From JALYTZ01 sp036559125 (GTDB taxonomy: Bacteria > Vulcanimicrobiota > Vulcanimicrobiia > Vulcanimicrobiales > Vulcanimicrobiaceae): a stretch of 33,853 nucleotides of DNA. Both the position numbers and the translations under genes were made by a program. Below the pieces are notes generated by a model. The model saw nothing but the letters and a program-made list of their open reading frames with translations, was not told the DNA's origin and ran no database searches. Of the stretch, positions 13,397 to 21,724 are shown in pieces. The stretch is taken from contig DATBTT010000085.1 in the NCBI GenBank assembly GCA_036559125.1, positions 1 to 33,853 on the forward strand, written 5' to 3'. Each line of letters opens with the position of its first letter. Positions within the stretch are counted from its first letter, which is position 1.

Positions 13397-15959
13397 GGGA
13401 AGGAGGCGCGGGCGAGAGGTTGGGCGTGGGTGATAGGTCTTCGTCGAGGGCTTGGAAGAGGAGGACGCGGTAGCCTTGGCTTTCGATGGTTACGGAGATG
13501 GTGCAGATTTGTTCGCGGGCGAGGACCGAATCGGTTTCCCAGTCGTCGCGCTCGCTGTTGTAGACGCGCGTGTGATAGCGGACGTGCGGCTCGAGCAGCT
13601 GGGTGAGATCCAACGGCACGTTGGTGGTGGCCGTGCCGACGTTTCCGACGAGAACCGCAAGTTCGTGATCGCGTTGAAACGCGACGACGCGCGCGATGCG
13701 CGAAAAGATCGGTACGCCGTCCGACACGTCGCGATCGTAAAGCGAATGCACGGATTCGGTCTCGACATCACACGTCGTAAAAAGGTGGAACGCCCCTTGC
13801 GTGCGCACGGCGAAGTAGCTGATTTCGCGGCCGCGGTACGGTAAGCGGCGCAACGCAACCCACTTCCAATTCGGTGGAACCAGAGGGTTGATCTTGGGAC
13901 GATCGCCCGTCAGCGTGAGGCCGCAGACGCCCTCGATCGTGGCCCAGAGAAAGCGCGGCGGCTCCCACGGGCTCAAGCGCATGCCGCGATTGACCAGCGA
14001 ATCGCCGTCAAACCATTCGCTGAATTGACCGGGTACCGTATTGTGCCTGCGCGGGTCGCTCGCGTAATGTTGGAACGACGCGCGCAGCGCGTTTACCATG
14101 AATTCGGGATGATAGCGCGCCGCGGCGAACGCATACCACCACGTCAGGCCCGGCCAGACGCCGCCGATCAAACCCGAAAAGGCGGCGGGATCGTATCGCG
14201 GGTCCAAATTCGAGGCGGTGCGCACGCCGGCTTCGGTCCAAAAATCGGATGAATTGAGGCGGCTGATGATTCTGAACGCCGTTTCGTCGTCGCATGCATG
14301 AAACATCACGGGGAAGAGTTCGTCGCCCGTGACGTCGGTGTGCGGGTTCCCGTCGAGATCGATGTTGAGATAGAACAGGCCGTTTTGCGGATTGATGAGA
14401 TGCGTCTGCATCGCCGTGCGAATTCGATCGGATGCGTCGGCATAGTCGCGTACGTGCGCGTCCTCCGCGTCGACGCGTTCGGCGAGGTGCGAGAGTTCGC
14501 GTAAGGCGGCCACGCATTCGGAGTTTATTTCGGTCACGGCACCGTTGATCGTGTAGTTGGGAATGATGTTGCGCCAACTGGCAATCGCCCAGACGTTGCC
14601 GCGCGGGTCTTGCGCCGTGCAGATCACGAGGTTGCGATCGTCCATCTGCGAGATGATGTAGCGGCCGGCCTTTGCCAGCGACGGGTAAATCCGGCGCAGC
14701 CACTCCTCGTCGCCCGTGCTGCGAAAGTGATGGTTGGCCGCGATGATATACAGAGGTGTGTCGTCGTTGATGTTTAGTCCGTCGTCTTCGACGCGATCGG
14801 TGAGTGCCTCGACGTATTCTGGAAGCTTGCCGTTAGGATATTGCAGCGTCGCCCATTTATCCAAGAGCGATCGTGAGAACGATGGCATGAAGTGATCGGC
14901 GCCGTAGACGAACCAGGCACAGTCGCGACACACGACGTTGGACATCACGCCGGGGTCGTTGGTGAAGAGCCACCCGGTCGGGTACTTGGCCATCACGCGC
15001 CGCATGTTGACCTTACTCCAAATAGCGCCATCGTTGATCACGGCATCGGGTGTGATGACCTCTGCGCGGTGGAGCACGTCTTCGAGATTATCGATCGTTT
15101 GCTCGATGGCATCGAAACCACGCATATTTTCGGCGAATCGCTTGCGCGCGTCGTCGGCGCCGTGGCCGTAGAGAGCAGTCGTAAACGTAAAGTGTTGACG
15201 CTTCCCCGGGTCGAGCGTGAATTCGACCTGCAGGCTGCCGAGGATGTCGCCGACGACGTCGGTGCGATTGCTCAGCGGCGCGACGCGCGAGCGGCTGTAC
15301 ACGTTCCCGACGTCGAAGCTCGTTTCGAACGCCGTGGGTGCGGGGTGCAGCGTGAAGATACGCACGGCCTCGGGCGCGCTCGCGTTGGTTGCGACGAGAC
15401 CGCCGAGGTCCGCGTCGTATTGCGCCGAGACGTCGTCGGCGGTTTCGCCGCGCAAGCGCGCGAAGCCGTTGATCCGCAATTCCTGTTCGATCGTGCCCCG
15501 GTTTTCGATTTCTATCGTTTGATAGAGAACCGGCGGGTCGTTTTGCGCTCCGTCGGATCCAAGCAGCGGCAAGAACAGCGTTTCGCGAACGTGGAGCGAG
15601 CCGGCGATTTCGAAGGTGCGACGTTGGTATGCGGGGTGAATCTCGACCATTACCGCGTCGCGATCGAGCGACAATGGCGTGTAGACTTTGATGCTGCTGT
15701 CGGCGGAGGCGCCTTTCCAGGCGTCGCGTAGCGGGCGCCCGGCAATCGCGTAGCGGATCGATATTGCGCCGATCAGCGAGCGCCCGAGCCCGATGGAGAA
15801 GACCCGTTCGACGTCACCCGTGTTTTTGGTGTTCACCCAGAGGGCGCTGTTTCCCAGACTGCACCCCATTCCGAGTTGACGTGCGCTCAGACGATAACTC
15901 GGCAGGCGCCGGTCCGTAGCGAGTTGCGCCTGCGAGGTTTTTCCGTCGGTTACAGTCAC
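13386..15959 (-). CDS. Large six-hairpin glycosidase (GH94/GH133-like)
   Basis: 857 residues without signal peptide, so probably cytosolic. An N-terminal beta-sandwich (about 20-290: GMGCSLGNSALWVNTKNTG, YQTIEIENRGTIEQELRINGFA) is followed by an (alpha/alpha)6 barrel (about 310-690) with recognisable stretches FTNDPGVMSNVVCRDCAWFVYG, NINDDTPLYIIAANHHF, LINPQNGLFYLNIDLDG, GLIGGVWPGLTWWYAFAAARYHPE and WEPPRFLWATIEGVCGL. The last part (700-857) is a small beta-domain. This is the plan of cellobiose-phosphorylase-like and amylo-1,6-glucosidase-like enzymes; I cannot assign the exact family, catalytic pair or sugar. The start is GTG at 15959; no clear ribosome site is visible. The C-terminus is a Pro/Ser tail ending PSP with the stop codon inside the 24-bp repeat, just as in pepA. 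It may be the last gene of the sigma-factor operon (45-bp gap). Confidence 0.8.
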   Translation of the reverse strand: MTVTDGKTSQAQLATDRRLPSYRLSARQLGMGCSLGNSALWVNTKNTGDVERVFSIGLGRSLIGAISIRYAIAGRPLRDAWKGASADSSIKVYTPLSLDRDAVMVEIHPAYQRRTFEIAGSLHVRETLFLPLLGSDGAQNDPPVLYQTIEIENRGTIEQELRINGFARLRGETADDVSAQYDADLGGLVATNASAPEAVRIFTLHPAPTAFETSFDVGNVYSRSRVAPLSNRTDVVGDILGSLQVEFTLDPGKRQHFTFTTALYGHGADDARKRFAENMRGFDAIEQTIDNLEDVLHRAEVITPDAVINDGAIWSKVNMRRVMAKYPTGWLFTNDPGVMSNVVCRDCAWFVYGADHFMPSFSRSLLDKWATLQYPNGKLPEYVEALTDRVEDDGLNINDDTPLYIIAANHHFRSTGDEEWLRRIYPSLAKAGRYIISQMDDRNLVICTAQDPRGNVWAIASWRNIIPNYTINGAVTEINSECVAALRELSHLAERVDAEDAHVRDYADASDRIRTAMQTHLINPQNGLFYLNIDLDGNPHTDVTGDELFPVMFHACDDETAFRIISRLNSSDFWTEAGVRTASNLDPRYDPAAFSGLIGGVWPGLTWWYAFAAARYHPEFMVNALRASFQHYASDPRRHNTVPGQFSEWFDGDSLVNRGMRLSPWEPPRFLWATIEGVCGLTLTGDRPKINPLVPPNWKWVALRRLPYRGREISYFAVRTQGAFHLFTTCDVETESVHSLYDRDVSDGVPIFSRIARVVAFQRDHELAVLVGNVGTATTNVPLDLTQLLEPHVRYHTRVYNSERDDWETDSVLAREQICTISVTIESQGYRVLLFQALDEDLSPTPNLSPAPPSPSP

Positions 15960-16004
15960 GGTAGCGTAATTGGACGTCGAGGGAGCGCTTCCGCCCGGAA
16001 CGTG

Positions 16005-16514
16005 CTAACGCTGCGCGAGCAGTCGTTCGACGGTGCGTTGCACGAGCGCGTCCTGGGAATCGCCGACGATGGTGGCGTGCAGGCGGCCGTGGCGGTCGAA
16101 GATCAACTGCGTGGGCCAGGCGTTTACGCCGTAAGCGCGCCAAATAGCGAAGTCGTCGTCGACCGCTACGGGCCAGTCAACGCCGAGGTCTTTGAGCGCG
16201 GAAACAACGTGTTGCGGATTTTTCTCCCACGAGGTTTCGGGGCTGTGCACGCCGGCAATGACCAGGCCGTTCCTGGTCTGCGATGCGCGCAGCTTTCGCA
16301 GCTCCGGCGTGACGTTGCGGCAGTTGAAGCAATCTACGGTGAACACGTCGATCAACACGACCTTTCCGCGCACCGAAGCGGGATCCAGGCGGCCGTTGTA
16401 CCAGCGGCCGGCGGTCAGCAACGGCTGCAGCGTCGCCGGAGAGGACGCAAGGGAAACGGCCGGTAAGGCGGATATGAGAAACAGCGCCGTCAGGGCGATG
16501 AATAGGTGCTTCAT
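16005..16514 (-). CDS. Exported thioredoxin-like protein (TlpA/ResA type)
   Basis: 169 residues. A Sec signal peptide (KHLFIALTALFLISALPAVSLA) is followed by a thioredoxin fold: GKVVLIDVFTVDCFNCRNVTPELRKL with active-site Cys62-Phe-Asn-Cys65, an inserted strand-helix typical of TlpA/ResA proteins (VIAGVHSPE...KNPQHVVSALKDLGVDWPVAVDDD), the cis-proline in NAWPTQLIF (Pro134) and a final GDSQDALVQRTVERLL helix. CFNC is an unusual active-site dipeptide, close to the CxNC seen in peroxiredoxin/DipZ-like proteins, so it may work as thiol oxidoreductase outside the membrane. It lies 14 bp downstream of the anti-sigma gene and is likely part of the sigma regulon. Confidence 0.9.
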   Translation of the reverse strand: MKHLFIALTALFLISALPAVSLASSPATLQPLLTAGRWYNGRLDPASVRGKVVLIDVFTVDCFNCRNVTPELRKLRASQTRNGLVIAGVHSPETSWEKNPQHVVSALKDLGVDWPVAVDDDFAIWRAYGVNAWPTQLIFDRHGRLHATIVGDSQDALVQRTVERLLAQR

Positions 16515-16528
16515 TAATCTTGTCCTTG

Positions 16529-17182
16529 TTAGTATACGAGGTGCGCGTCTGCCACGACTGCACCGTTATCGAGCAATGCGAGATCGTCCATTTTGTGATT
16601 GACCGGCAGGTAGAGCGTGCCGCTACTGCCGTGCATCTGCAGCTTGCCGAGCATGTCCATCTTTCCATCGTGCCGATAGGCGATAGTCATCGTGGGATCG
16701 GGATGCATCACGACCACGTAGTACCACGCGCCGTCTTTCGAATAGAGAACTTGCGCGTCCGTGGCCACGTGCGCCCCTTGAAACGGCGCGTGCGCGAACT
16801 GCGTCTGGGCGATTTGCGCGAGCGCGCGATCGTCTTGCGCGATCGTGCGGTGCATTGCCATATTTTGGGTCATCGCGTACGCGAACGCTCCGATCGCTAC
16901 GACGAGCGCTGCGGCAATTGCCGTCGCGAACGTTCGCATATTTGCCCAATGCTCGCGCCTGGCGCGCGCGGTAATTTCGGAGATGCGCCGGTCCAAAGCT
17001 TCGGGCGGGATATAACGGGGTTCGAGTTCCGCCATCGCGGCGACTGTCGCCTCGGCTCGATGTAGCCGCGCGGCGCATGCCGGGCAAGATGCGACGTGCC
17101 GGGCGACCTCCTCGCGTTCGAGATCGTCCAGCGTACCCAATGCGTACAGTTCGGCCAGATCCTCGATATGGTTCGCGTTCAT
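16529..17182 (-). CDS. Anti-sigma factor, zinc-finger (ZAS/RskA type)
   Basis: 217 residues, one membrane helix (about 83-105). The cytoplasmic N-terminal part has the ZAS motif His29-xxx-Cys33-xx-Cys36 (RHVASCPAC) that holds an ECF sigma factor. The outer part (about 106-217) resembles the RskA C-terminal domain (DAQVLYSKDGAWYYVVV, GTLYLPV) and is notably rich in Met and His (AMTQNMAMHRT, MHPDPTMTIAYRHDGKMDMLGKLQMH), which could favour metal or oxidant sensing. It starts with ATG at 17182 overlapping the sigma-factor stop by 4 bp (ATGA), the usual translational coupling for such pairs. The function as anti-sigma is well supported; the signal is unknown. Confidence 0.93.
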   Translation of the reverse strand: MNANHIEDLAELYALGTLDDLEREEVARHVASCPACAARLHRAEATVAAMAELEPRYIPPEALDRRISEITARARREHWANMRTFATAIAAALVVAIGAFAYAMTQNMAMHRTIAQDDRALAQIAQTQFAHAPFQGAHVATDAQVLYSKDGAWYYVVVMHPDPTMTIAYRHDGKMDMLGKLQMHGSSGTLYLPVNHKMDDLALLDNGAVVADAHLVY

Positions 17183-17745
17183 GGCGTCGTTTCCGGAAGC
17201 AGGGCGTTTCCTAGTTTGCGTAACCCCAGCGAAATGCGGCTCTTGATCGTCCCGAGCGGTGTGCCCAGTTCGCGAGCAATTTGAACGTGCGTCTTACCGC
17301 GAAAGTATGCGAGCAGCAGCGGCGTGCGCTGATCGTCGGGCAAACTGGCCAGCGCGTCGTGTAGGCGCCGATTTTCGACGAAGTCTTCGATGTGGAATTC
17401 CTCGCTCACAGGAGCCTCCCGTTCGATGCGTTCGGTCAGCCGCGACCGTCGCGACGCGGTTCGTTGGCGCGAGATCGCCTCGTTGCGCACGCAAACGACG
17501 AGGAAGGCTCGAAGCGAACCACGTTGCAGGCTATAGGCGGCCGGATTGTGCCAGATGCGCACGAGGCTATCGTGCACGCAGTCTTGCGCATCCTCAGCGT
17601 TGTGCAGGGCGTTGAGCGCTACCGAATACAGGAGGGCGCCGTACAGCCGGTACGCTTCATCGAACGCCCGGCGCTCGTGCCGTGCGAAAGCTTGCGCCGT
17701 GGCATCGTCGCCACTATGCCCGAAAGCTCGCGCTGGGCTCTTCAT
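17179..17745 (-). CDS. ECF-family RNA polymerase sigma factor
   Basis: 188 residues with both diagnostic regions: sigma-2 (RLYGALLYSVALNALHNAEDAQDCVHDSLVRIWHN, about residues 34-68) and sigma-4 (LPDDQRTPLLLAYFRGKTHVQIARELGTPLGTIKSRISLGL, about 139-179), separated by a short linker, without region 3. I use the ATG at 17745. An in-frame TTG at 17784 has a better purine-rich site (GAAGGGCGG) but that site is part of a 24-bp repeat copy and the added residues are not family-like; the start is therefore uncertain by 13 codons. It heads an operon with its membrane anti-sigma and a thioredoxin-like exported protein, pointing to an envelope or redox stress response. Confidence 0.94.
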   Translation of the reverse strand: MKSPARAFGHSGDDATAQAFARHERRAFDEAYRLYGALLYSVALNALHNAEDAQDCVHDSLVRIWHNPAAYSLQRGSLRAFLVVCVRNEAISRQRTASRRSRLTERIEREAPVSEEFHIEDFVENRRLHDALASLPDDQRTPLLLAYFRGKTHVQIARELGTPLGTIKSRISLGLRKLGNALLPETTP

Positions 17746-17788
17746 ACCTGTTCTACGCTCGAAGCTCGGCGCCGGATGATTCAAACCG

Positions 17789-17814
17789 CCCTTCGAATAA
17801 GGCTCAGGGTGACG
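17789..17814 (+). repeat. Variant copy of the 24-bp repeat
   Basis: CCCTTCGAATAAGG followed by CTCAGGGTGACG: the consensus with a two-base expansion and changes in the middle. It lies between the sigma-factor start and the TMEM175-like stop, in + orientation. Confidence 0.7.
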
Positions 17815-17831
17815 AAGTTTGTCATGGTGAG

Positions 17832-18470
17832 CTACGAACCATCGGAGGGCTCTGCGGGGGGTAGGGCGACAGCGCCGATGTTGTTGGGCATCATGTAGAA
17901 GATCGCTAGCAGCGCGATGACGATGATTCCGAGTAGTGGGACGAAGTAGCCGATGACCGTCGCGAAAGGATACGCGCTTAGACCCACGACGTTCCAGAGC
18001 GTCACCGGTCGTGGGCGGCCGTGCGCGGCGTAGACTTGTTGGTGCACGAGGTTGTACGCAAGGGCGATGGCTACCATCGTTAAGCCGTAGTAGACGACGG
18101 CGGTGGGCGTCAGGCCGAAGTGTCCGAGCACCTCGGTCGTGAACGGTAGAAACGAGATCAAGCCGAGCAGCAGCAGGTTTGCCAGCGTGCAGCCGTGCGT
18201 GATGCGCCGCGCTTCTTTAAACAGGGCGTGATGGTTGATCCACATGATGCCGATCGTGGCAAAGCTTGCAGCGTAGACCAGATACTGCGGCCAAATCGAA
18301 AGCAGTGCCCGCGCTTGTTCCCAACTCGAGGACCGCGCGGAAGCGTCGGCCGGTAGGCGCACTTCCAAAATGAGCAGCGTGATCGCGATCGCAAACACAC
18401 CGTCACTGAAACTTTCGAAGCGCGCCTTGCTTACGGTAAACGGCGTCGGCGGCGGATCAGTTGTCTTCAT
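17832..18470 (-). CDS. TMEM175-family (DUF1211) cation channel-like membrane protein
   Basis: 212 residues, six predicted membrane helices. The first helix carries the family hallmark RFESFSDGVFAIAITLLILEV (residues 17-37) with Phe-Ser-Asp (21-23); WINHHALFKEARR after helix 3 is also typical. Bacterial members have six helices and assemble as tetramers that conduct potassium; the first-helix layers form the filter. Start: ATG at 18470, chosen because the N-terminus then reaches the FSD helix as in relatives; the open frame further up lies in the neighbouring gene. It overlaps the 3' end of the CDGSH/ferritin-like gene by 14 bp and so is the last gene of that operon. Whether it is a true potassium channel is an inference from the family. 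Confidence 0.88.
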   Translation of the reverse strand: MKTTDPPPTPFTVSKARFESFSDGVFAIAITLLILEVRLPADASARSSSWEQARALLSIWPQYLVYAASFATIGIMWINHHALFKEARRITHGCTLANLLLLGLISFLPFTTEVLGHFGLTPTAVVYYGLTMVAIALAYNLVHQQVYAAHGRPRPVTLWNVVGLSAYPFATVIGYFVPLLGIIVIALLAIFYMMPNNIGAVALPPAEPSDGS

Positions 18471-20451
18471 CGTGAAACTTTGCATACCAGTGCGAGCCGT
18501 CGCAGAAGGGTTTGTTCTTGGAATGGCCGCACCGGCACAGTGCATAGTGTTCTAGCGATGCGCCGGCGTTGCGCTCCCCGTCTTGTAGCGACACGCCGCC
18601 GGTCACGTGATACGGGCCATCCTGCGAAACGTACAATGACGGCTCGCGCGCTTCACCCGCATACGGAATGCCGTCGCCGTCCGAATAGCCGAGGGCCCCG
18701 GATGGGCACGCCCGCACGATGGAAATGATTTCCGTTTTCGACGCGCCGTTCGGATCGACGAACGGCTCTTGGCCGGCTCTAAAGGCGCCGGGTAAATGGT
18801 CGGTGCAGTTGCCGGAATGACAGCACGTCCCGCGGTTGTCGAATACCGTAAAGCCTTTGCCGGTGTAGGTGTCTAAGCGGTCCGGCGTGCGATCGGGTTG
18901 TTTGGCACTGTTGAATCCGTTGCGCGCGTGCGTGCCGTCGCAGTAAGGCTTCAGCGAGGAGCCGCCACAGCGGCAAAGTGCCAGCGCCGGACGCGTGCCG
19001 AGCGTTTCTGCTTTTGAATTCGTCAATATTGTGAGATTGCTGACGAGATACGGACCGTTCGGCTCGCAGGCGATCGACGGCGCGGAACCGCGTGCGACGC
19101 GTGGAAGCGCGGGGCGCGCATCCGCATACCGTTTTGGAAGAAGCGGCACCAAGTGATCGACGATTGACTGAAGCGCCGCTGCCGCCTCGCTCAGTTCAAC
19201 CGGTAGCTGCCCCGAAGCCGCAAGCGCGCTGGTCCGAGAGACCAACTCCCACAAGCGTTCGATAAAAAATATCCACGCCGACTCTTTGTGCGGCAGCATG
19301 TGAACGTCGCGATTGTAACCGAATCCCGGTCCCGCGGTCTTTCCGGGGAACTCCGGGCCGGCCGGCAATTTGGCCAGCGCTTCGCCGAGCGGACGCAACA
19401 CCGAGGCCATCAATCGCAGCGTGCCACGCGCGAGCAACCGCAACTCGTCTTCGTTTTCATTTTCATGCGCAAAGAAACGTAACAGCATGAGCAGCATCGT
19501 GTCGTACGCGGTGTTGAATAGATCGGCAACTTCGTGAGCCAGCGGATCGGAAATTACCGCTCCGCCGGTCGTGTCATCGTAGAAGCGCGTCATGGGATTG
19601 GAGAGCACGGGGCGCACCGGATCGAACGCAACGCCGGTCTTGCGCGCTTCCTCGGTCAGCGCTACGTACTCGCGGCGGATCGAGTCGAATACGTAGAAAT
19701 GCGCGTCGGGATGCTCGGTGGTGGGCGCCTCGCCCTGCTCGACGATCATTTCGATCGCGGCGCACGCCGAGGCTCGATCGATGACGGGGACCAGTTCGCC
19801 GTCGAGATCGAGATAGCGGGGCCGCGCTTGCGCGTCGGGAGGGCCGATGAAGAGTTGGCCCTCCGGTATCGACCGAAACCCCGTTTCGATCTTATGATAA
19901 AACTCGCCGACCGTGCGAAAGTCGATCTCGAAGGGTTCGGTCGTCCCGCGCGCGGCTTTGCGATCTGCGATGTGCGGCGCGGAACCGACACGTTCGCGCA
20001 TCGCGTCATATTCCGGCTGGCGCTCGGCGCCCAAAATGCCTGCCTCCGGCATCTCATAGCACACCAGTCGCTCGAGTAGCGGCAATGAAATCGGGTCCAG
20101 CGTCAATTCGATACCGAAGGGAAACGCCGTCGATGGCAACGGAAAGTTCGCGCGTTTGAAATGTGGCGCGCCGCCGATTGCGGTGAGGAGATTGGATACT
20201 TGTGCGAGATGCAGCATCTCTTCAATCGCGACGCGAGCGATTTTGCGCTTCCAGGCGAGGACGGTTTCGGCTTGTTCGGGCGTCATGCCGCCTTCGGCAA
20301 CGTCGCTCTTGAGAGAGTATCCGGCAAAAAGATAGACGCACGCCAATCCGTGTTCGAGTTCGGATGCGCGCGAGAGAAGATAGATCAGTTCTTCACGGGT
20401 CGTTACCGGTGCGATGTGGCGATAACGCGCGCGGTGACTGGCGACCGTCAT
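18457..20451 (-). CDS. Multidomain ferritin-like / CDGSH / Fer4_19 / CDGSH iron-sulfur protein
   Basis: 664 residues. N-terminal part (about 15-440): a VioB/RebD-type ferritin-like region, recognised by TTREELIYLLSRASELEHGLACVYLFAGYSLK and ARVAIEEMLHLAQVSNLLTAIGG, with Glu31/Glu33/His34 and Glu77/Glu78/His81 as likely metal ligands. C-terminal part: a CDGSH domain (ALCRCGGSSLKPYCDGTH: Cys493, Cys495, Cys504, His508, a [2Fe-2S] site), a Fer4_19-like domain (GTCCHSGNC...ACPSGAL: Cys543/544, Cys549, Cys582), then a second CDGSH (ALCRCGHSKNKPFCDGSH: Cys639, Cys641, Cys650, His654). The start is the ATG at 20451, where GGAG sits 8-9 bases upstream; the long open extension overlaps the MFS gene. 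No signal peptide, so cytosolic. Possibly an iron-dependent oxygenase or oxidase with its own electron relay; substrate unknown. Confidence 0.92.
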   Translation of the reverse strand: MTVASHRARYRHIAPVTTREELIYLLSRASELEHGLACVYLFAGYSLKSDVAEGGMTPEQAETVLAWKRKIARVAIEEMLHLAQVSNLLTAIGGAPHFKRANFPLPSTAFPFGIELTLDPISLPLLERLVCYEMPEAGILGAERQPEYDAMRERVGSAPHIADRKAARGTTEPFEIDFRTVGEFYHKIETGFRSIPEGQLFIGPPDAQARPRYLDLDGELVPVIDRASACAAIEMIVEQGEAPTTEHPDAHFYVFDSIRREYVALTEEARKTGVAFDPVRPVLSNPMTRFYDDTTGGAVISDPLAHEVADLFNTAYDTMLLMLLRFFAHENENEDELRLLARGTLRLMASVLRPLGEALAKLPAGPEFPGKTAGPGFGYNRDVHMLPHKESAWIFFIERLWELVSRTSALAASGQLPVELSEAAAALQSIVDHLVPLLPKRYADARPALPRVARGSAPSIACEPNGPYLVSNLTILTNSKAETLGTRPALALCRCGGSSLKPYCDGTHARNGFNSAKQPDRTPDRLDTYTGKGFTVFDNRGTCCHSGNCTDHLPGAFRAGQEPFVDPNGASKTEIISIVRACPSGALGYSDGDGIPYAGEAREPSLYVSQDGPYHVTGGVSLQDGERNAGASLEHYALCRCGHSKNKPFCDGSHWYAKFHDEDN

Positions 20452-20462
20452 GGCGTAGACTC

Positions 20463-21716
20463 CTATCCACCCGGATTGATATAATCTACAACCCCGCCGG
20501 ACTCGCGCGGATGCGGCACGACGGGTTCGGGGTCGCGCTCGCGCATCGGGATGAGCCATAGGGTCGCGGCTGCGCAGACCACCGCGCCGGCCACGATCGT
20601 GGCGGGTATCCCGAGCGCCGTTCCCAGATATCCGCCGACGACGGCGCCCAGCGGAAGCGTTCCCCAAACGAAAGTGCGGATCGTTGCGTTCATACGGCCT
20701 TGCATGCGGACGTCGATGAGGGCTTGCCGGTAGCTGACTTGATTCACATTGTAGATAGGTATCGAAACCGCGACGATTGCCGACGTAACGAAGAGCACCG
20801 CGTACGGCGCTCCGAGCCGGGCGAATAGCATGCTCGCGAGGCCGATCGCACCGAGGCTTAGGGAACTCATTAGCGTGGCGCGCAATCCAAGCACCTTGCG
20901 AACGCGTCCGGATAAAAGCGCGCCGACAAACCCCACCTCGGCAAACCCATAAATGACGCCCATGAGGCCGGGCTGAAGATGTAGGATGCGATACGCGTAG
21001 ATCAGACTGACGGCGCCTACCATTGCGCCGCCGAAGTTCGTCGTTGCCGTCGCACCCACGATCCAACGCAAGTCGGGCGATTTAAAAACGATCGTCAAAC
21101 CTTCGAGCATTTCGAGTGCGTACTGTCGTACGGAAAGCGGAGGCCCTTGATGCGCGGGCTCGGGTTTTTGAATGAGTAGGAGCGTGCCGATGGAAACGAG
21201 ATACGAGATTGCGTCCGTGGCAATGGCGGCGGCAGCGCCGATCCACTGAACGAGGAGGCCCGCGGCGGCGCTGCCGGCCATGGTGGATCCGGAGTTGGAA
21301 AACTCGAGCTTCATGTTCGCGTCGGTCAAACGATTCGCGGCAACGAGCACGGGAACGTATGACTGGTAGGTAATGCCAAAGAACGCCGATCCGACGCCGC
21401 TCGCGAGCGCGACGCCGTAGAGTTGCGGTAATCGCAGAACGCCGAACGCGGCGGCGACCGGAATTGAGGCTAAGGCCGCGAACCGCACCGCATCCGCCGC
21501 GATCATGATATTTCTGCGCGGTAGCCGGTCGGCCAATACGCCGACGAACAGCCCTAACACCGGGAATGGGAGCGTTTCCAGCGCGGTGAGCGCTCCAATC
21601 TGTATCGGAGTTGCGTGCAGCACCAGAATCGCCAATGACGGTAACGCAAATGCCGTCACGGCGCTGCCGAGAAGGCTCAACGTCTGACCGGCCCACAGTT
21701 TGTTGAAATCAGACAC
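20463..21716 (-). CDS. MFS exporter (EntS/MFS_3-like)
   Basis: 417 residues with about twelve membrane helices. FNKLWAGQTLSLLGSAVTAFALP opens helix 1 and the loop GVLADRLPRRNIMIAADAVR is the signature-A loop of the major facilitator family; the layout resembles MFS_3 members such as the enterobactin exporter EntS and macrolide exporters. The frame is open upstream to 21854, but that segment overlaps the CGNR gene in another frame; GTG at 21716, 8 bp after the CGNR stop, gives the expected N-terminus. It has no strong ribosome site and may depend on coupling. It is flanked by a regulator upstream and the ferritin-like/CDGSH gene 11 bp downstream, so it probably exports the product or toxic substrate linked to that enzyme. 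The cargo is unknown. Confidence 0.9.
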   Translation of the reverse strand: MSDFNKLWAGQTLSLLGSAVTAFALPSLAILVLHATPIQIGALTALETLPFPVLGLFVGVLADRLPRRNIMIAADAVRFAALASIPVAAAFGVLRLPQLYGVALASGVGSAFFGITYQSYVPVLVAANRLTDANMKLEFSNSGSTMAGSAAAGLLVQWIGAAAAIATDAISYLVSIGTLLLIQKPEPAHQGPPLSVRQYALEMLEGLTIVFKSPDLRWIVGATATTNFGGAMVGAVSLIYAYRILHLQPGLMGVIYGFAEVGFVGALLSGRVRKVLGLRATLMSSLSLGAIGLASMLFARLGAPYAVLFVTSAIVAVSIPIYNVNQVSYRQALIDVRMQGRMNATIRTFVWGTLPLGAVVGGYLGTALGIPATIVAGAVVCAAATLWLIPMRERDPEPVVPHPRESGGVVDYINPGG

Positions 21717-21724
21717 CGGGACGG

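Noticed and set aside
14892..15731. 279-codon plus-strand frame opposite the glycosidase
   Set aside because: Antisense shadow; the minus strand carries the recognisable protein.
20452..21066. 205-residue N-terminal extension of the ferritin-like/CDGSH protein
   Set aside because: Arg-rich shadow of the MFS gene; a good ribosome site precedes the ATG at 20451.
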